Positions 7,120 through 16,987 of a stretch of 34,121 nt of DNA are shown in pieces. The stretch lies in NCBI GenBank assembly GCA_012960035.1, contig DUBZ01000058.1:1-34121 (forward strand), given 5' to 3'. The notes beneath the pieces were generated by a model, which worked only from the letters and a program-made list of their open reading frames with translations, searched no databases and was not told where the DNA came from. This stretch comes from Myxococcales bacterium. Its GTDB lineage: Bacteria; Myxococcota_A; UBA9160; UBA4427. Made by a program: the position numbers and the translations under genes. Each line of letters opens with the position of its first letter. Positions within the stretch are counted from its first letter, which is position 1.

Positions 7120-8151
7120 ATGAAGATCAGCACGCAACTCGGCTACTCCGGCAACTTCCTCGAAACGGTTCGCGAAGTACAAGAACTCGAGAAAGCGGGC
7201 TTGGACCTCGCATGGGTGGCTGAAGCCTACGGGTTCGATGCGGTGTCGTTGATGGGTTATCTCGCGGCCAAGACGACCACCGTTCGCATCGCGTCAGGGA
7301 TCTTGCCGATCTACACCCGCACGCCGACTCTATTGGCGATGACCGCCGCCGGCGTCGATGCGCTTTCCGGCGGACGCGCGGTTCTCGGCCTCGGTGCATC
7401 CGGACCCCAGGTGATCGAGGGCTTCCACGGAATCGAGTACGACGCACCCGTCACGCGAACCCGCGAAATTATCGAAATCTGCAGGCAAGTGTGGAAACGC
7501 GATCGCCTCGAATTCAAAGGCAAGAAATACAAGATGCCACTGGGGCCGGACGAGGGGCTCGGCCTCGGCAAGCCACTCAAAATGATTTTGCCGCCCGTAC
7601 GTGACGAGGTGCCGATCGCCATCGCTGCGCTTGGCGAAAAGAGCGTCGAGATGACTGCCGAACTCGCCGACGGCTGGCTCCCCGTCTTCTACTACGCCGA
7701 AAAGGTCAAGGACCGCTGGGGCGCAGCACTCGCCGCAGGGCGTGCAAAGCGGGACCCCAACCGCGCGCCCCTCGAAGTGTTCGCGGGGAGCGCCGTCGCG
7801 ATCGGCGAAGGGCTCGAACCCATGCGCGACATCGGACGCCCAATGGCGGCTCTCTACATCGGTGGCATGGGGGCGCGGGGGAAGAATTTCTATAACGACG
7901 TCTTCGCGAGCTATGGCTATGAAGCCGAAGCGAAAGAGATCCAAGATCTCTATCTCGACGGCAAGAAGCAAGAAGCCGCGATGGCGGTGCCCAAGTCATT
8001 CATGGTTGGGCCGGAAGGGTTCGTGAAGGATCGCCTTACCGCGCTGAAGGAATCGGGGGTGACCACCTTGAATGCGGCACTGGTTGGCAACACGATTGAA
8101 GAGCGTGTTCAGACTCTCGACAAACTCCGCAACATCGCTGAGAAGATTTAG
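7120..8151 (+). CDS. LLM-class F420-dependent oxidoreductase (Rv3520c-like)
   Basis: A 343-residue LLM-family enzyme with strong resemblance to the mycobacterial Rv3520c-type F420-dependent oxidoreductases. Diagnostic stretches are LDLAWVAEAYGFDAVSLMG near 28-46, IASGILPIYTRTPTLLAMTA near 60-79 and LGLGASGPQVIEGFHG near 91-106. It differs in subfamily from the LLM gene at 19-990, so the two probably act on different substrates. GGAG about 9 nt upstream supports ATG 7120. The M19 dipeptidase begins 13 nt after its stop, so the two are probably cotranscribed. A metabolic link between them is not evident. Confidence 0.92.
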   Translation: MKISTQLGYSGNFLETVREVQELEKAGLDLAWVAEAYGFDAVSLMGYLAAKTTTVRIASGILPIYTRTPTLLAMTAAGVDALSGGRAVLGLGASGPQVIEGFHGIEYDAPVTRTREIIEICRQVWKRDRLEFKGKKYKMPLGPDEGLGLGKPLKMILPPVRDEVPIAIAALGEKSVEMTAELADGWLPVFYYAEKVKDRWGAALAAGRAKRDPNRAPLEVFAGSAVAIGEGLEPMRDIGRPMAALYIGGMGARGKNFYNDVFASYGYEAEAKEIQDLYLDGKKQEAAMAVPKSFMVGPEGFVKDRLTALKESGVTTLNAALVGNTIEERVQTLDKLRNIAEKI

Positions 8152-8164
8152 GGGCCGACCGAAA

Positions 8165-9388
8165 GTGAATTCAGATCGTTCGATATGCTTGTGTTCTTTG
8201 GCCTCGGTCGGCGTTTTCGTTGCGGCCGGCTTTCTGGGGTGCGCAAACTCGGCGCCCCAAGTGAAAAACCTCCACTTCAAGTCCATCGTCGTCGATGGAC
8301 ACTCGGATACCACGCCAAAATTTCAGGACCCCAATTGGAACTTTGGGGAACGGCATACGATCGCCGACGGCGACATGGACTTGCCTCGCATACGCGAGGG
8401 TGGGCTCGACGTTCAATTTTGGTCGATCTATATGGGGAAGCGGGAGACACCCGGGGCGGCGATTCGAGAAGCACTTGAACGAATCGATGCGGTTTACGAC
8501 ATGGCGGCGCGGCATCCCCATGACGTCGTCGTTGCGCACAGCGTTGCGGAGATTCGCGCTGCGGTCGCCGACGGCAAGTTCGTCAGTCTGATGGGCATTG
8601 AAGGTGGCCACATCATCGAAGAGAGTTTGCCCGCATTGCGCAATTTCTATCGCCTTGGGGTGCGGTATATGACGCTTACCCATTCATTCCATACGACGTT
8701 CGCGGACTCGTCGGGCACCGGCGAAACCCCGGAGCCCGTGCACGACGGGCTTACTGACTTTGGCCGCGAGATCGTTGTCGAGATGAACCGAATGGGGATG
8801 TTGGTCGACATCTCCCACGTGTCCGACAAGACCTTCTTCGACACCCTGGAGGTGACCCGCGCGCCCGTCATCGCGTCGCACTCTTCGGTGCGCGCCATCG
8901 CGGACCATCCCCGCAACATGACTGACGACATGCTTCGCGCGCTGGCCGAAAACGGCGGCGTGGTCATGATCAACTTCTATCCCGTCTATATCGATGAGGT
9001 CGCGCGCGCAAAAGCCACCGAGTACTTCAAAGAACACGCAGCCGTGCTCGGCAAGATGCGCGCCGAGGCCGACCCCGCAAAGCGACGGGACGCCTACCGA
9101 AAGCATTTCGCGAACTACCCCGTGCCACAGACATCCCTCGATGTGCTGCTCGACCACTTCGACCATGCCATCAAGGTTGCCGGCCCCGACCATGTGGGGA
9201 TCGGCGGTGACTGGGACGGCGTGCCCAGCTTGCCGGTGGGGATGGATGAGATCAATAAATTGCCCGCGCTCACCGAGCAATTGCTCGCTCGCGGTCATTC
9301 GCCCGATACGGTGCGCAAGGTGCTCGGCGAAAACTTATTGCGTGTGCTCGAACAAGCCGAGCGCTTCGCGGCGGCAACGCCGCGCTAG
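8165..9388 (+). CDS. Membrane dipeptidase (peptidase M19) lipoprotein
   Basis: A 407-residue dizinc dipeptidase of the renal dipeptidase family, predicted to be lipid-anchored. The signal ends at GFLGC (Cys26). The metal ligands expected for M19 are all visible: His46 and Asp48 in VDGHSDT, bridging Glu146 in MGIEGGH, His218 in DISHVS, His239 in ASHSS and Asp349 in GGDWDG. Such enzymes cleave dipeptides, often with D-residues or beta-lactam-like bonds, in the periplasm. The GTG start at 8165 is chosen because it places a normal signal peptide at the N-terminus; the longer reading frame from 8072 overlaps the upstream gene. Its stop codon overlaps the stop of the opposing amidohydrolase gene in the palindrome CTAG. 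Confidence 0.92.
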   Translation: MNSDRSICLCSLASVGVFVAAGFLGCANSAPQVKNLHFKSIVVDGHSDTTPKFQDPNWNFGERHTIADGDMDLPRIREGGLDVQFWSIYMGKRETPGAAIREALERIDAVYDMAARHPHDVVVAHSVAEIRAAVADGKFVSLMGIEGGHIIEESLPALRNFYRLGVRYMTLTHSFHTTFADSSGTGETPEPVHDGLTDFGREIVVEMNRMGMLVDISHVSDKTFFDTLEVTRAPVIASHSSVRAIADHPRNMTDDMLRALAENGGVVMINFYPVYIDEVARAKATEYFKEHAAVLGKMRAEADPAKRRDAYRKHFANYPVPQTSLDVLLDHFDHAIKVAGPDHVGIGGDWDGVPSLPVGMDEINKLPALTEQLLARGHSPDTVRKVLGENLLRVLEQAERFAAATPR

Positions 9389-10590
9389 CGCGGTAATTCC
9401 GCCGGAAGGCCTTGTCCCATTAGGTCGACGAAGTTGTCCGCGTAGAAGCGGCTTCGTACTTCAGAAGATGCGTCGCCAAGGCTTCGCTCGAAGCGTTCGT
9501 AGGGGCGACGTCCCCCTTCGACGTGTGGGTAGTCTGTAGAAAACAAGCAAACGTCCGGGCCGGTGTTTTCGATGATCCAACCGACATCTTCGGTCGGGTA
9601 GGGGGTCGCTCGAATTTGACGTTGTACGTATTCGCTTGGGCGCAACGACAGCTTCTGCAGTCGATCCTCGTGACGAAAAAACGCGTCGTAGGCGCTTTCC
9701 ATCTGCTTCATCCAACTGGGAAGCCAGATCGCTCCCTGTTCAATCACGCCGATGCGCAGTTCGGGGAAGCGTTCGAGCACACCGTCGAAGATCATCGTTG
9801 CGAGTGTCTGCATCGGCGGGCCGGGGATGCCCATGTAGTCAACGGAGCGGAAGTTCTCGTCGCCGCCGTGGAAGTCTTTCGGGATCGGGAGTCCATTCAC
9901 GAAGTAGTTCGAATCGATCAGGTCGCCGGTCCCGCCCACATGAAAGACGACGGGGACGCCGGCTTCTTGTGCGATGGCCCAGAGCGGATCGAAACTCGTG
10001 TGGCTCGGGGAGTGTCCGTTTGGGCAACCCGAGGGAATTAGCAGCGCAGCCGCGCCCGCCTCTAGAGATTCAAGGGCCATGGCCTTAGTGCGCTCGAAGT
10101 CGGCGAGGGGGACGTAGCAGGTGGCGAGCAAGCGCGGGTCCACCGAGCAAAATTCGAGCATGCCCCGGTTGTGGGCGCGCGCGGTTCCGTAGGCGAGGTC
10201 GAGGTCGCCGCTGTGCTCCCAATCGCGCAGCTTCCGGTTGTGGAAGGTGTTGAAGACGAGTTGGCTCGCGACGCCGATCATGTCGAGGGTGCGCGGCCGA
10301 TCTTCCGCGATGAACGAACCCGTGGCCGCGAAGTTTTTGCGGTTCATGATTTCTGCGGCTTCGTCAGCCTGGTACGCAGCCGATGCGTGTGTCTCGGTGA
10401 TTTTCACGAAGGCGCGATCGAGGTTTGCGAGTTGGGTTTCGTTGTCGCCGATCTGACGCAACTCGTTCGTGTAACCGGGGCCCACGATCTTTTCGCGAAT
10501 GGCGGGGTCCGCGTAGTCGCGTAGCCAGTTGGGGGTTTCCATGATGTGGGCGTCGGCGTCATGGACGAGTCTGTCTTCGATGTAGGGCAT
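9385..10590 (-). CDS. Amidohydrolase family protein (Amidohydro_2)
   Basis: A 401-residue TIM-barrel metal hydrolase or decarboxylase of the Amidohydro_2 (ACMSD-like) family. Metal-site features are the N-terminal D-x-H (HDADAHIMETP, Asp13 and His15), His217 in VVFHVGG, the EQGAIWLPSWM segment, and Asp353 in FSTDYPHVEG. The family includes decarboxylases and hydrolases of aromatic or lactone intermediates; this substrate is unknown. The ATG at 10590 lies 9 nt after the HelD-like stop, so the gene is probably cotranscribed with it. The Shine-Dalgarno is poor, so translation may be coupled. Its stop overlaps that of the dipeptidase gene by 4 nt. Confidence 0.88.
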   Translation of the reverse strand: MPYIEDRLVHDADAHIMETPNWLRDYADPAIREKIVGPGYTNELRQIGDNETQLANLDRAFVKITETHASAAYQADEAAEIMNRKNFAATGSFIAEDRPRTLDMIGVASQLVFNTFHNRKLRDWEHSGDLDLAYGTARAHNRGMLEFCSVDPRLLATCYVPLADFERTKAMALESLEAGAAALLIPSGCPNGHSPSHTSFDPLWAIAQEAGVPVVFHVGGTGDLIDSNYFVNGLPIPKDFHGGDENFRSVDYMGIPGPPMQTLATMIFDGVLERFPELRIGVIEQGAIWLPSWMKQMESAYDAFFRHEDRLQKLSLRPSEYVQRQIRATPYPTEDVGWIIENTGPDVCLFSTDYPHVEGGRRPYERFERSLGDASSEVRSRFYADNFVDLMGQGLPAELPR

Positions 10591-10599
10591 CCAAAAAAC

Positions 10600-12894
10600 C
10601 TAGCGCGGTGTGTCGATTAAGTCGTTGGGGACTACCTGAGACCAGCGCCCCTCGGTGACCACCCAGAGCTGATGAATTGCCCGGGTGGCGGCCACATGGA
10701 GCATGCGGCGCGACGCGGGGTCGTCTGGGTAGACCTCGTCTGAAGCGTCGGGGATCACGACGTAGTCGAATTCGAGACCCTTCACCTGTTGAACCGTGGT
10801 GATATCGATCCCGGGCTTGAAGCTGAACTGCCCGCCTTCGACGAACCGCACCGGCAGCTGATTGTGAAGCGCGCCGTAAAGCCTGCGCGCGGTGCGGTCT
10901 TCTCGCGTGATGATGGCGACTTGGGCTTTGGGCTCGCGGTCGATCAAGTCGTTGAGCGCGTCGCCGAGCAAAAGCGCGGTGTGCATTTCGCTCGGTACGC
11001 GGGACAACGAAACTTCGGAGCCGGCCTTGGCCATGCTGGGTAGGTCTGCCGGGGCGAGGGGGCCAAGAACTTGGTGGGCGAACTTGACGATTGGCTCCGT
11101 GCACCGGTAACTGGTCGTAAGCGTGACCGGGGCAGCGCGGCCATGCCCGAGTGAGTCCATCACCGAGTCCCAACCCAAGAACTCATTCCCGGCGCTAATT
11201 TGCTGTGCCGCGTCACCTGCAACGGTCACGCTTCCAACTGTCGTGACCGTCTGCCCGAGAACCATGAGTTCGACCCGAGACAGTTCCTGCGCTTCATCGA
11301 GGAGCATGTGTGCGTAGCTTGCGCGCTTGCGTCCCTTCGCAACAGCATGTCCGGTCTTTGCGCGGAAAAGTTCAATCAAGAGCGCAAAGTCTTCGACGTC
11401 GATCGAACCGGCATCTTCCATCGGCGTGCCGTCGTCAAGGGAGCGCCCATCGGTTGCCGTCTTGAGCATCACGTCGACGTCGGCGAACTCTTCTTCGGAG
11501 GTTGGCGAGTCTTGCAACCGGTAGCGCAGAATCGTTTTGTCGATGGCGCCTTGAGGGAGTTCGCCGGCTGCATCTTGGACCACTTTTTCGAGCAAGTCCC
11601 GATCTCCGAACAACTTTTCGCGATCCTTCGATGCGTTGAGGAACATTTTTGTTTCGTGTCCCACCACCCTGCGAACTTCATCGAGATCGGGGAGCGATTT
11701 TGTCACCTCGACTTGCTTGAGTGCAGTTTTAAGTCGACTTAGCGGGAAGGCAGCGTCGCTGTTTGCGTACAGGGTCTCGAAAGTATTTTCGGCTTTCAAG
11801 GATCGATCGATCGCAACCGCACACACGCGCCCCATTTCGAGTGCGATGGACGGAAGCAGCGCACAAAAAGCCGGGTGCCGTTTCAGCCGCATCACTTGTG
11901 GGAGTGTGGTGAGCGCAAGCTTGGTCGGCAGCTCGGGGAATAGGGCTGCGCCCTGTGACGCGAACCAGTCGTCCACCGTGGTGACACTGACCCCTTCCAT
12001 CGCCAGTTCTGCGAGGAGCGCTCGGGTCAGTCGCACCAGACCTTCTTCGGGAACGATGACGAGAAGCCGCTTTGCGGAATACGTCTCCGGCTCGCCATAG
12101 GCGAGATGCGCGAGACGGTGCAGGGCGACCGTGGTCTTGCCACAACCGGCACCGCCAAGAATCAGCAGGGGTTGCTCGGGGTCGTGGGTCAGGGCTTCGT
12201 ATTGCCGTTCGTCGAGGAGCGATGAAATGACCGGCATCTTTTCACCACTCTGGCCGGTGCCGATGATGCGCTTGGCGAGTCGTCCGCCTTCACCTCCCGC
12301 CAGCGCGGGGCGCACGGTGTCGTCGTCCCGGGACCAGTCGCCGGCACGGTTGCGGTGAAGGGTTTGATCGGCGGTCTGAATCTGCACCAGCTCGCCGTGG
12401 TCGAACGCCAAGATGCGGCGCTTGGTCAAGATGCCCTCGATCGTGCGGTCCGGTGTTTCTTGTTCGTAGTCCTCGCCCTCGGCGTAGTGAAAGAAAATTT
12501 GGGCGATCGGAGCCTCGCGCCAATCAACCACGTTGACCTTGTGCTTTGAGTCGATCAGGGTCGTTTGGCCGAGCATGATGTCGCGCACTCGGCCGTTCGA
12601 TTCGAGCTGCATGTGGGCGAAGTACGGAAGCTGCGGGTCGGGTAGGTGGCTACCTCCCCGGACGCGGGCGGTCTCGCGCACACGCTGTGCTTCGGCGGCG
12701 ATCGACGCCATGTCGTCGGACATCGCGCGGCCCACGGCACCGCGGAGCGAAGAAATCTGCGAATCGGTGCGTTGCGCCCGGTCTCCACCACCCGCGCTGC
12801 GGATGGCCGCGCGAGCCGTAGAGAGAAGGGCTTCTTCCTCGTCGATAATTCGCTGCTCCTCGGGCTCGAGGACTTTTGAATTTGCAGCGTCCAA
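10600..12894 (-). CDS. HelD-like superfamily 1 ATPase/helicase
   Basis: A 764-residue UvrD-like ATPase resembling HelD, which binds RNA polymerase and recycles stalled complexes. The N-terminus (about 8-85) is charged and helical, as expected for the coiled coil HelD inserts into the polymerase channel. A HelD-type domain follows, with PYFAHMQL, IMLGQTTLID and VVDWREAPIAQIFFHY near 89-138. Motor motifs are Walker A GGAGCGKTTVALHRLAHLAY (Lys253), Walker B LLDEAQELS (Asp533), the SYRCTEPIV motif, and VQQVKGLEFDYVVIPD before the final ATRAIHQLWVV. The TTG start at 12894 follows AAAGGAGAG. A DNA-repair helicase role is the alternative, but the DWR-containing domain favours HelD. It lies between an ABM gene and an amidohydrolase gene on the same strand. 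Confidence 0.87.
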   Translation of the reverse strand: MDAANSKVLEPEEQRIIDEEEALLSTARAAIRSAGGGDRAQRTDSQISSLRGAVGRAMSDDMASIAAEAQRVRETARVRGGSHLPDPQLPYFAHMQLESNGRVRDIMLGQTTLIDSKHKVNVVDWREAPIAQIFFHYAEGEDYEQETPDRTIEGILTKRRILAFDHGELVQIQTADQTLHRNRAGDWSRDDDTVRPALAGGEGGRLAKRIIGTGQSGEKMPVISSLLDERQYEALTHDPEQPLLILGGAGCGKTTVALHRLAHLAYGEPETYSAKRLLVIVPEEGLVRLTRALLAELAMEGVSVTTVDDWFASQGAALFPELPTKLALTTLPQVMRLKRHPAFCALLPSIALEMGRVCAVAIDRSLKAENTFETLYANSDAAFPLSRLKTALKQVEVTKSLPDLDEVRRVVGHETKMFLNASKDREKLFGDRDLLEKVVQDAAGELPQGAIDKTILRYRLQDSPTSEEEFADVDVMLKTATDGRSLDDGTPMEDAGSIDVEDFALLIELFRAKTGHAVAKGRKRASYAHMLLDEAQELSRVELMVLGQTVTTVGSVTVAGDAAQQISAGNEFLGWDSVMDSLGHGRAAPVTLTTSYRCTEPIVKFAHQVLGPLAPADLPSMAKAGSEVSLSRVPSEMHTALLLGDALNDLIDREPKAQVAIITREDRTARRLYGALHNQLPVRFVEGGQFSFKPGIDITTVQQVKGLEFDYVVIPDASDEVYPDDPASRRMLHVAATRAIHQLWVVTEGRWSQVVPNDLIDTPR

Positions 12895-13170
12895 GTCTCT
12901 CCTTTGTATCGGAGGTGCGATCGGAGATCGGATCGAAAGTTACCGTTGCTGTGGCGGTCGCATCAGGAATACTAGATACGCCATCTCGGCGTTCGATCAA
13001 GCCTCAAAACGCGACCCAGGGGCGCGATCATATCCGTGTCGACGCGAGGCGATCGCAGGTGCCGTTCATCCATATGCCTGATGAGTCAGAGTTGCTTGAG
13101 TGCCGAACGAATACGACGTAGGGTCGAGTGAACGCGCCGGTCCCCTGTCTGGCCCGGGTCCCTCCAAGAT

Positions 13171-13473
13171 CTAGAGAACCGCTTCGAAACCCTCGAACTG
13201 CGGATGACCAAGGTAAATGCCCGAAGGTGCGCGTGCACCGGCGTGAGCCGCACGAAAGTTTTCGGACTTCGTCCAGGCTTCGAAGGAGGCGCGATCATCC
13301 CAGACGGTATGGGACGCGTAGAGCGCTGCCTCGTCGTCGACCGGACCGCGCAGCAAGTGGAACTCGCGGAAACCTGGCATCTCGTCGAGGTGCGACTCGC
13401 GACTGCGCCAAACTTCTTCGAAGTCTGCTTCGCGTCCGAGCGCGATTCGAAATCGATTCATCGCGATAAACAT
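13171..13473 (-). CDS. ABM-domain monooxygenase, IsdG/HmoA-like
   Basis: A 100-residue single-domain ABM protein close to the haem-degrading monooxygenase-like group. Signatures are MFIAMNRFRIALGREADFE, then MPGFREFHLLRG, then LYASHTVWDDRASFEAW. It ends in IYLGHPQFEGFEAVL. The residues NRF and the W-x-x-R-x-S-H-L helix are typical of this branch. Haem degradation is possible, but many relatives are untested and quinone-forming oxidation is the alternative. AAGGAAGGG just upstream supports the ATG at 13473. The next gene on this strand, the HelD-like ATPase, starts after 276 nt with no recognisable feature except a short GATCGGA tandem near 12918. Confidence 0.82.
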   Translation of the reverse strand: MFIAMNRFRIALGREADFEEVWRSRESHLDEMPGFREFHLLRGPVDDEAALYASHTVWDDRASFEAWTKSENFRAAHAGARAPSGIYLGHPQFEGFEAVL

Positions 13474-13798
13474 GGCCCTTCCTTTTGCGTGGGAGTCGTT
13501 GAGCTGAGGCGCGATTACATCCTACCAGGAGCCGAAATCACGGCGACGGATCGTCGTTGTTATCGCTGCCCCTTTTGCTGTCAAGCAGCGCCAATTTCGG
13601 ACGCCGAGCGCTCCCGGTGGGTTAAGGCGCGCCTGAGCGGGTGCTCAAGTCTGTCGCGGCGTGCGTTCAAAATGTGTCCCACACGAATTCGACGATTGTG
13701 CTTCGAGAAATTTTACCAATATGCGAAACTTTTCTGAATCGTATTGGTTGAAGAAAGTGACGACCGATTCTCATGTACAAGCAGGGGACGCGCCCGAG
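13474..13798. other. 325-bp divergent intergenic region with an inverted repeat
   Basis: This stretch separates the ABM gene (-) from the large cytochrome gene (+). Its right half is AT-richer than its surroundings. CCAATA (13716-13721) and TATTGG (13742-13747) are perfect inverted arms 20 bp apart and could be an operator. An open frame extends upstream of 13799 through this region to 13661, but it lacks a signal-peptide-like start there. No firm promoter was identified. Confidence 0.4.
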
Positions 13799-16700
13799 AT
13801 GCTCAAATTTTCGCGATTCTTTCCGTCGCAAACCCAACGGCCTCGCAGGCTTCTGCCTTGTGGCTTCAATCTGTTTCTAGTCGCGGCAATTTTCGGGTCC
13901 AGCGGTCCGGCGCGCGCGATGGACTATGTGCTTTTCGAAACGGGTCCAGTTCGCCCGGTTGCACTCAGCGGTGACGGCGCGACGCTTTACTCTGTCAATA
14001 TTCCTGACAATCGCCTCGAAATTTTCGACGTGACCGGCACCGGGCTCGTCGCTCGCGCTTCGGTTCAGGTCGGGCTCGAGCCATGCTCGGTCGCAATCGC
14101 CCCAGACGGCATGGTTTGGGTTGTGAACCACATGTCGGACAGCATCAGCATCGTGGACCCCGACGCCGCGACACCCAACGTCGTGCGCACCCTGCTCGTC
14201 GGTGACGAACCTCGCGACATCGTGTTCGCCGGTACGGGCGGAACCCGAGCATTCATCAGTACGGCGCACCGCGGTCAGCAGCGTACGGACCCTTCTATTT
14301 CTGCGGTCGTCGGTGCGGGTGATCCGCAGCTCACCATCACAAGTATCCCCCGAGCAGATGTCTGGGTTTTTGACTCGACAAGTCTCGGCACGACGTTCGG
14401 CGGGACTCCGCTACGCATTCTTTCGTTTTTCTCCGACACGCCTCGCGCGCTCGCTGTGAGTCCCACCGGCGACACGGTTTACGTCGCCGCTTTTCATTCG
14501 GGTAATCAGACGACAGTGATTCCCGAGCGAACGGTTTGCGACGGGTTCACCGCGGCAGTCCCCTGCAACGCGCCTGGCTTTGGCGGCAACCCAGGCTTTT
14601 TGATGCCTGGCGGGTTGCCCGGCCCGAACGACAACGCCGCTGGCGGTCCCGCGCCCGAGACCGGCTTGATCGTCCGCAAGGACAACACGACGGGAGAATG
14701 GAACGACGCGCTGGGCCGGGACTGGGACCTCGCGATCCCCTTCGAGCTACCCGACCACGACGTCTTCGGATTTAACGCGAATACCCTCGACGACACGCCG
14801 GCCAACGTCGAGATGTTCGACCATGCGGGCACCATCTTGTTCAATATGGTGGTGAACCCTGTGTCGGGGAAGATCTTGGTTTCCAATACCGAGATGCAGA
14901 ACGAAGTGCGCTTCGAAGGACCGGGGGTTCATGGCGGGAGCACAGTTCAAGGTCATGTCTCAGAGTCCAGAATTTCGGTGCTGACCGACCTTCCGGCGAA
15001 CACCGTCGAGCCGCGACACTTGAACAAGCATCTCAACTATTCACTGCTTCAAGAAAACCTTGACCCGGCTGCAAAACCACACAGCCTCGCAACGCCGCTA
15101 CAGATGGTGATCTCGAGCACGGGCACGCTGTACGTCGCTGCATATGGTTCGGGCAAGATCGGCGTATTTGATGTCGCGGAGATCGAATCTAACGCCTTTG
15201 ATCCAACAACTGACAGCGCCAACTACATTCCGGTTGGCGGCGGGCCCGCCGGCATGGCGCTCGATGAAACGCGCAATCGTCTTTACATTCTCGAGCGCTT
15301 TGAGAACGAAATGTCGGTGGTCGATCTCGCGACCCATGACACGTTGCAAATCGTCCCGATGAGCAACCCCGAGCCGTCAAGCGCTTCGCTGGGCCGACCG
15401 TTTCTTTACGACGCCGATCTCACGTCGGGCAATGGCGAAGCATCTTGTTCGAGCTGCCACATCTTTGGCGACAACGATAATCTCGCTTGGGATCTCGGTA
15501 ACCCTGATGACGTCGTGACAGTCAACCTTCAGCCGGCCCCCATGGCGCCGCCGGCCCCGTTTCTAATCCCGACCGGCGCGGACGACTTTCATCCGATGAA
15601 GGGCCCGATGACGACCCAGACCCTTCGCGGGATGGGGACACACGGCGCGCTTCATTGGCGAGGAGATCGCGCAACCGGGGTCTTGGGTGTTGATTCGTGC
15701 GTCGAAGCGACGGGTGCCGCTTGTGACGAAGAGCGAGCGTTCAAGAATTTCTCCGTGGCCTTTGAAGGGTTGATCGGCGCGAACAACGCCCTGAATCAGA
15801 CAGACATGCAGACGTTTGCTGACTTTGCGATGCAACTGATGCTGCCGCCGAACCCCATCCGTGCCCTCAATAACGGCCTGAGTACGAGCGAAGCCGCGGG
15901 GCAACTCGCCTTCAATACCGTCTTTGATGATGTGGACATCGACCCCGGCCCGGCGATCAACGACACGTTCACGTGTGAACTCTGTCATCGCCAGTCTCCG
16001 GTCGACGGCTTTTTCGGAACCGACGGCGGACAGAACCCGGAGGGCAGCACGCAGAACGTGAAGGTGCCACACCTGCGAAACATGTATACGAAGGTCGGGA
16101 TGTTTGGAATCTCGTTCGGGATTGTGGGCTTCAATGCCGGCGATCAAATCCGTGGTTATGGCTTTAGCCATTCGGGGTTCGTTCCGACGCTGTTCAACTT
16201 TAATTCGGGTTTCGACACGCTCACGAACCAACAACGTTCGGACATGGAAGACTTTATGCACGCGTTTGATACCGACCTTGCGCCGGTCGTCGGGCAACAG
16301 GTCACTCTTGATGCCACGAACGCAGCGGTTGCCGGACCGCGCATCAACCTCTTGACGACTCGCGCCGATACATCCTTTGACTCACTGATCATGGGCACCG
16401 GCATCAACGAGTGTGACTTGATCGCAAAGGGAACCATTGGAGGTGTGCCGAGAGGCTGGTTTTATGACGGCGCGGTTTTTCAAGATGATGTTGGCGGCTC
16501 GATTGGCCCCCTCGCCCTGCGTTCCCTGGCGCCAACCGAAGGTCCGATCACATATACCTGCGTTCCGCCGGGCTCCGGTACCCGCATGGGGATCAACGCA
16601 GACCGAGACCTCCACCTTGACGGCAATGACAACTGCGTTGGCGTCCCCAACGACGGGCAGGAAGACAACGAGCTGGACGGTCTGGGCGACGAATGCGACC

Positions 16701-16987
16701 AGGACGACGACAACGATTCGGCGTTGGACATCCACGAGACCAACACGGGCAACTTCGTCTCTGCATTCGACACCGGGAGTGACCCGCTCTTGGCCGACAC
16801 CGACGGCGACGGCTACGACGATGGGGACGAAGTTATGTTCGGCACGAACCCCAACAACGCGAGTTCGTTCCCGGGCGCTGTTCCGGCATTAGAAGGGACT
16901 TGGCTCCTCGCCTTGGTTCTTTCCATGCTGGCGGTCAGCGTCGCGTGGATCACCAACCGGTCACGAAGGGTTGCGAGCCATGTCTAA
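13799..16987 (+). CDS. Secreted beta-propeller / dihaem cytochrome c fusion with thrombospondin type-3 repeats
   Basis: A 1062-residue exported protein. A signal peptide (residues 1-40, ending SSGPARA) leads into a YVTN-type beta-propeller (about 41-540), with repeats such as LAVSPTGDTVYVAAF and LYVAAYGSGKIGVFDV. A MauG/peroxidase-like region follows, with two c-haem sites: Cys550-x-x-Cys553-His554 (CSSCH) and Cys726-x-x-Cys729-His730 (CELCH), and GALHWRGDR between them. Residues about 935-1020 are Asp-rich calcium-binding thrombospondin type-3 repeats (DQDDDNDSALD, DTDGDGYDDGDE). The C-terminus has VPALE, a hydrophobic helix and a basic RSRR cluster, like a cell-surface sorting signal. The ATG at 13799 gives the best signal peptide; ATG 13721 is possible. 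The next gene overlaps by 8 nt. Electron transfer or surface oxidation is likely; the substrate is unknown. Confidence 0.87.
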   Translation: MLKFSRFFPSQTQRPRRLLPCGFNLFLVAAIFGSSGPARAMDYVLFETGPVRPVALSGDGATLYSVNIPDNRLEIFDVTGTGLVARASVQVGLEPCSVAIAPDGMVWVVNHMSDSISIVDPDAATPNVVRTLLVGDEPRDIVFAGTGGTRAFISTAHRGQQRTDPSISAVVGAGDPQLTITSIPRADVWVFDSTSLGTTFGGTPLRILSFFSDTPRALAVSPTGDTVYVAAFHSGNQTTVIPERTVCDGFTAAVPCNAPGFGGNPGFLMPGGLPGPNDNAAGGPAPETGLIVRKDNTTGEWNDALGRDWDLAIPFELPDHDVFGFNANTLDDTPANVEMFDHAGTILFNMVVNPVSGKILVSNTEMQNEVRFEGPGVHGGSTVQGHVSESRISVLTDLPANTVEPRHLNKHLNYSLLQENLDPAAKPHSLATPLQMVISSTGTLYVAAYGSGKIGVFDVAEIESNAFDPTTDSANYIPVGGGPAGMALDETRNRLYILERFENEMSVVDLATHDTLQIVPMSNPEPSSASLGRPFLYDADLTSGNGEASCSSCHIFGDNDNLAWDLGNPDDVVTVNLQPAPMAPPAPFLIPTGADDFHPMKGPMTTQTLRGMGTHGALHWRGDRATGVLGVDSCVEATGAACDEERAFKNFSVAFEGLIGANNALNQTDMQTFADFAMQLMLPPNPIRALNNGLSTSEAAGQLAFNTVFDDVDIDPGPAINDTFTCELCHRQSPVDGFFGTDGGQNPEGSTQNVKVPHLRNMYTKVGMFGISFGIVGFNAGDQIRGYGFSHSGFVPTLFNFNSGFDTLTNQQRSDMEDFMHAFDTDLAPVVGQQVTLDATNAAVAGPRINLLTTRADTSFDSLIMGTGINECDLIAKGTIGGVPRGWFYDGAVFQDDVGGSIGPLALRSLAPTEGPITYTCVPPGSGTRMGINADRDLHLDGNDNCVGVPNDGQEDNELDGLGDECDQDDDNDSALDIHETNTGNFVSAFDTGSDPLLADTDGDGYDDGDEVMFGTNPNNASSFPGAVPALEGTWLLALVLSMLAVSVAWITNRSRRVASHV

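Noticed and set aside
13661..13798. N-terminal extension of the large cytochrome from ATG 13661
   Set aside because: The added residues precede a normal signal peptide and would bury it. ATG 13799 gives a standard export signal, although ATG 13721 is not excluded.
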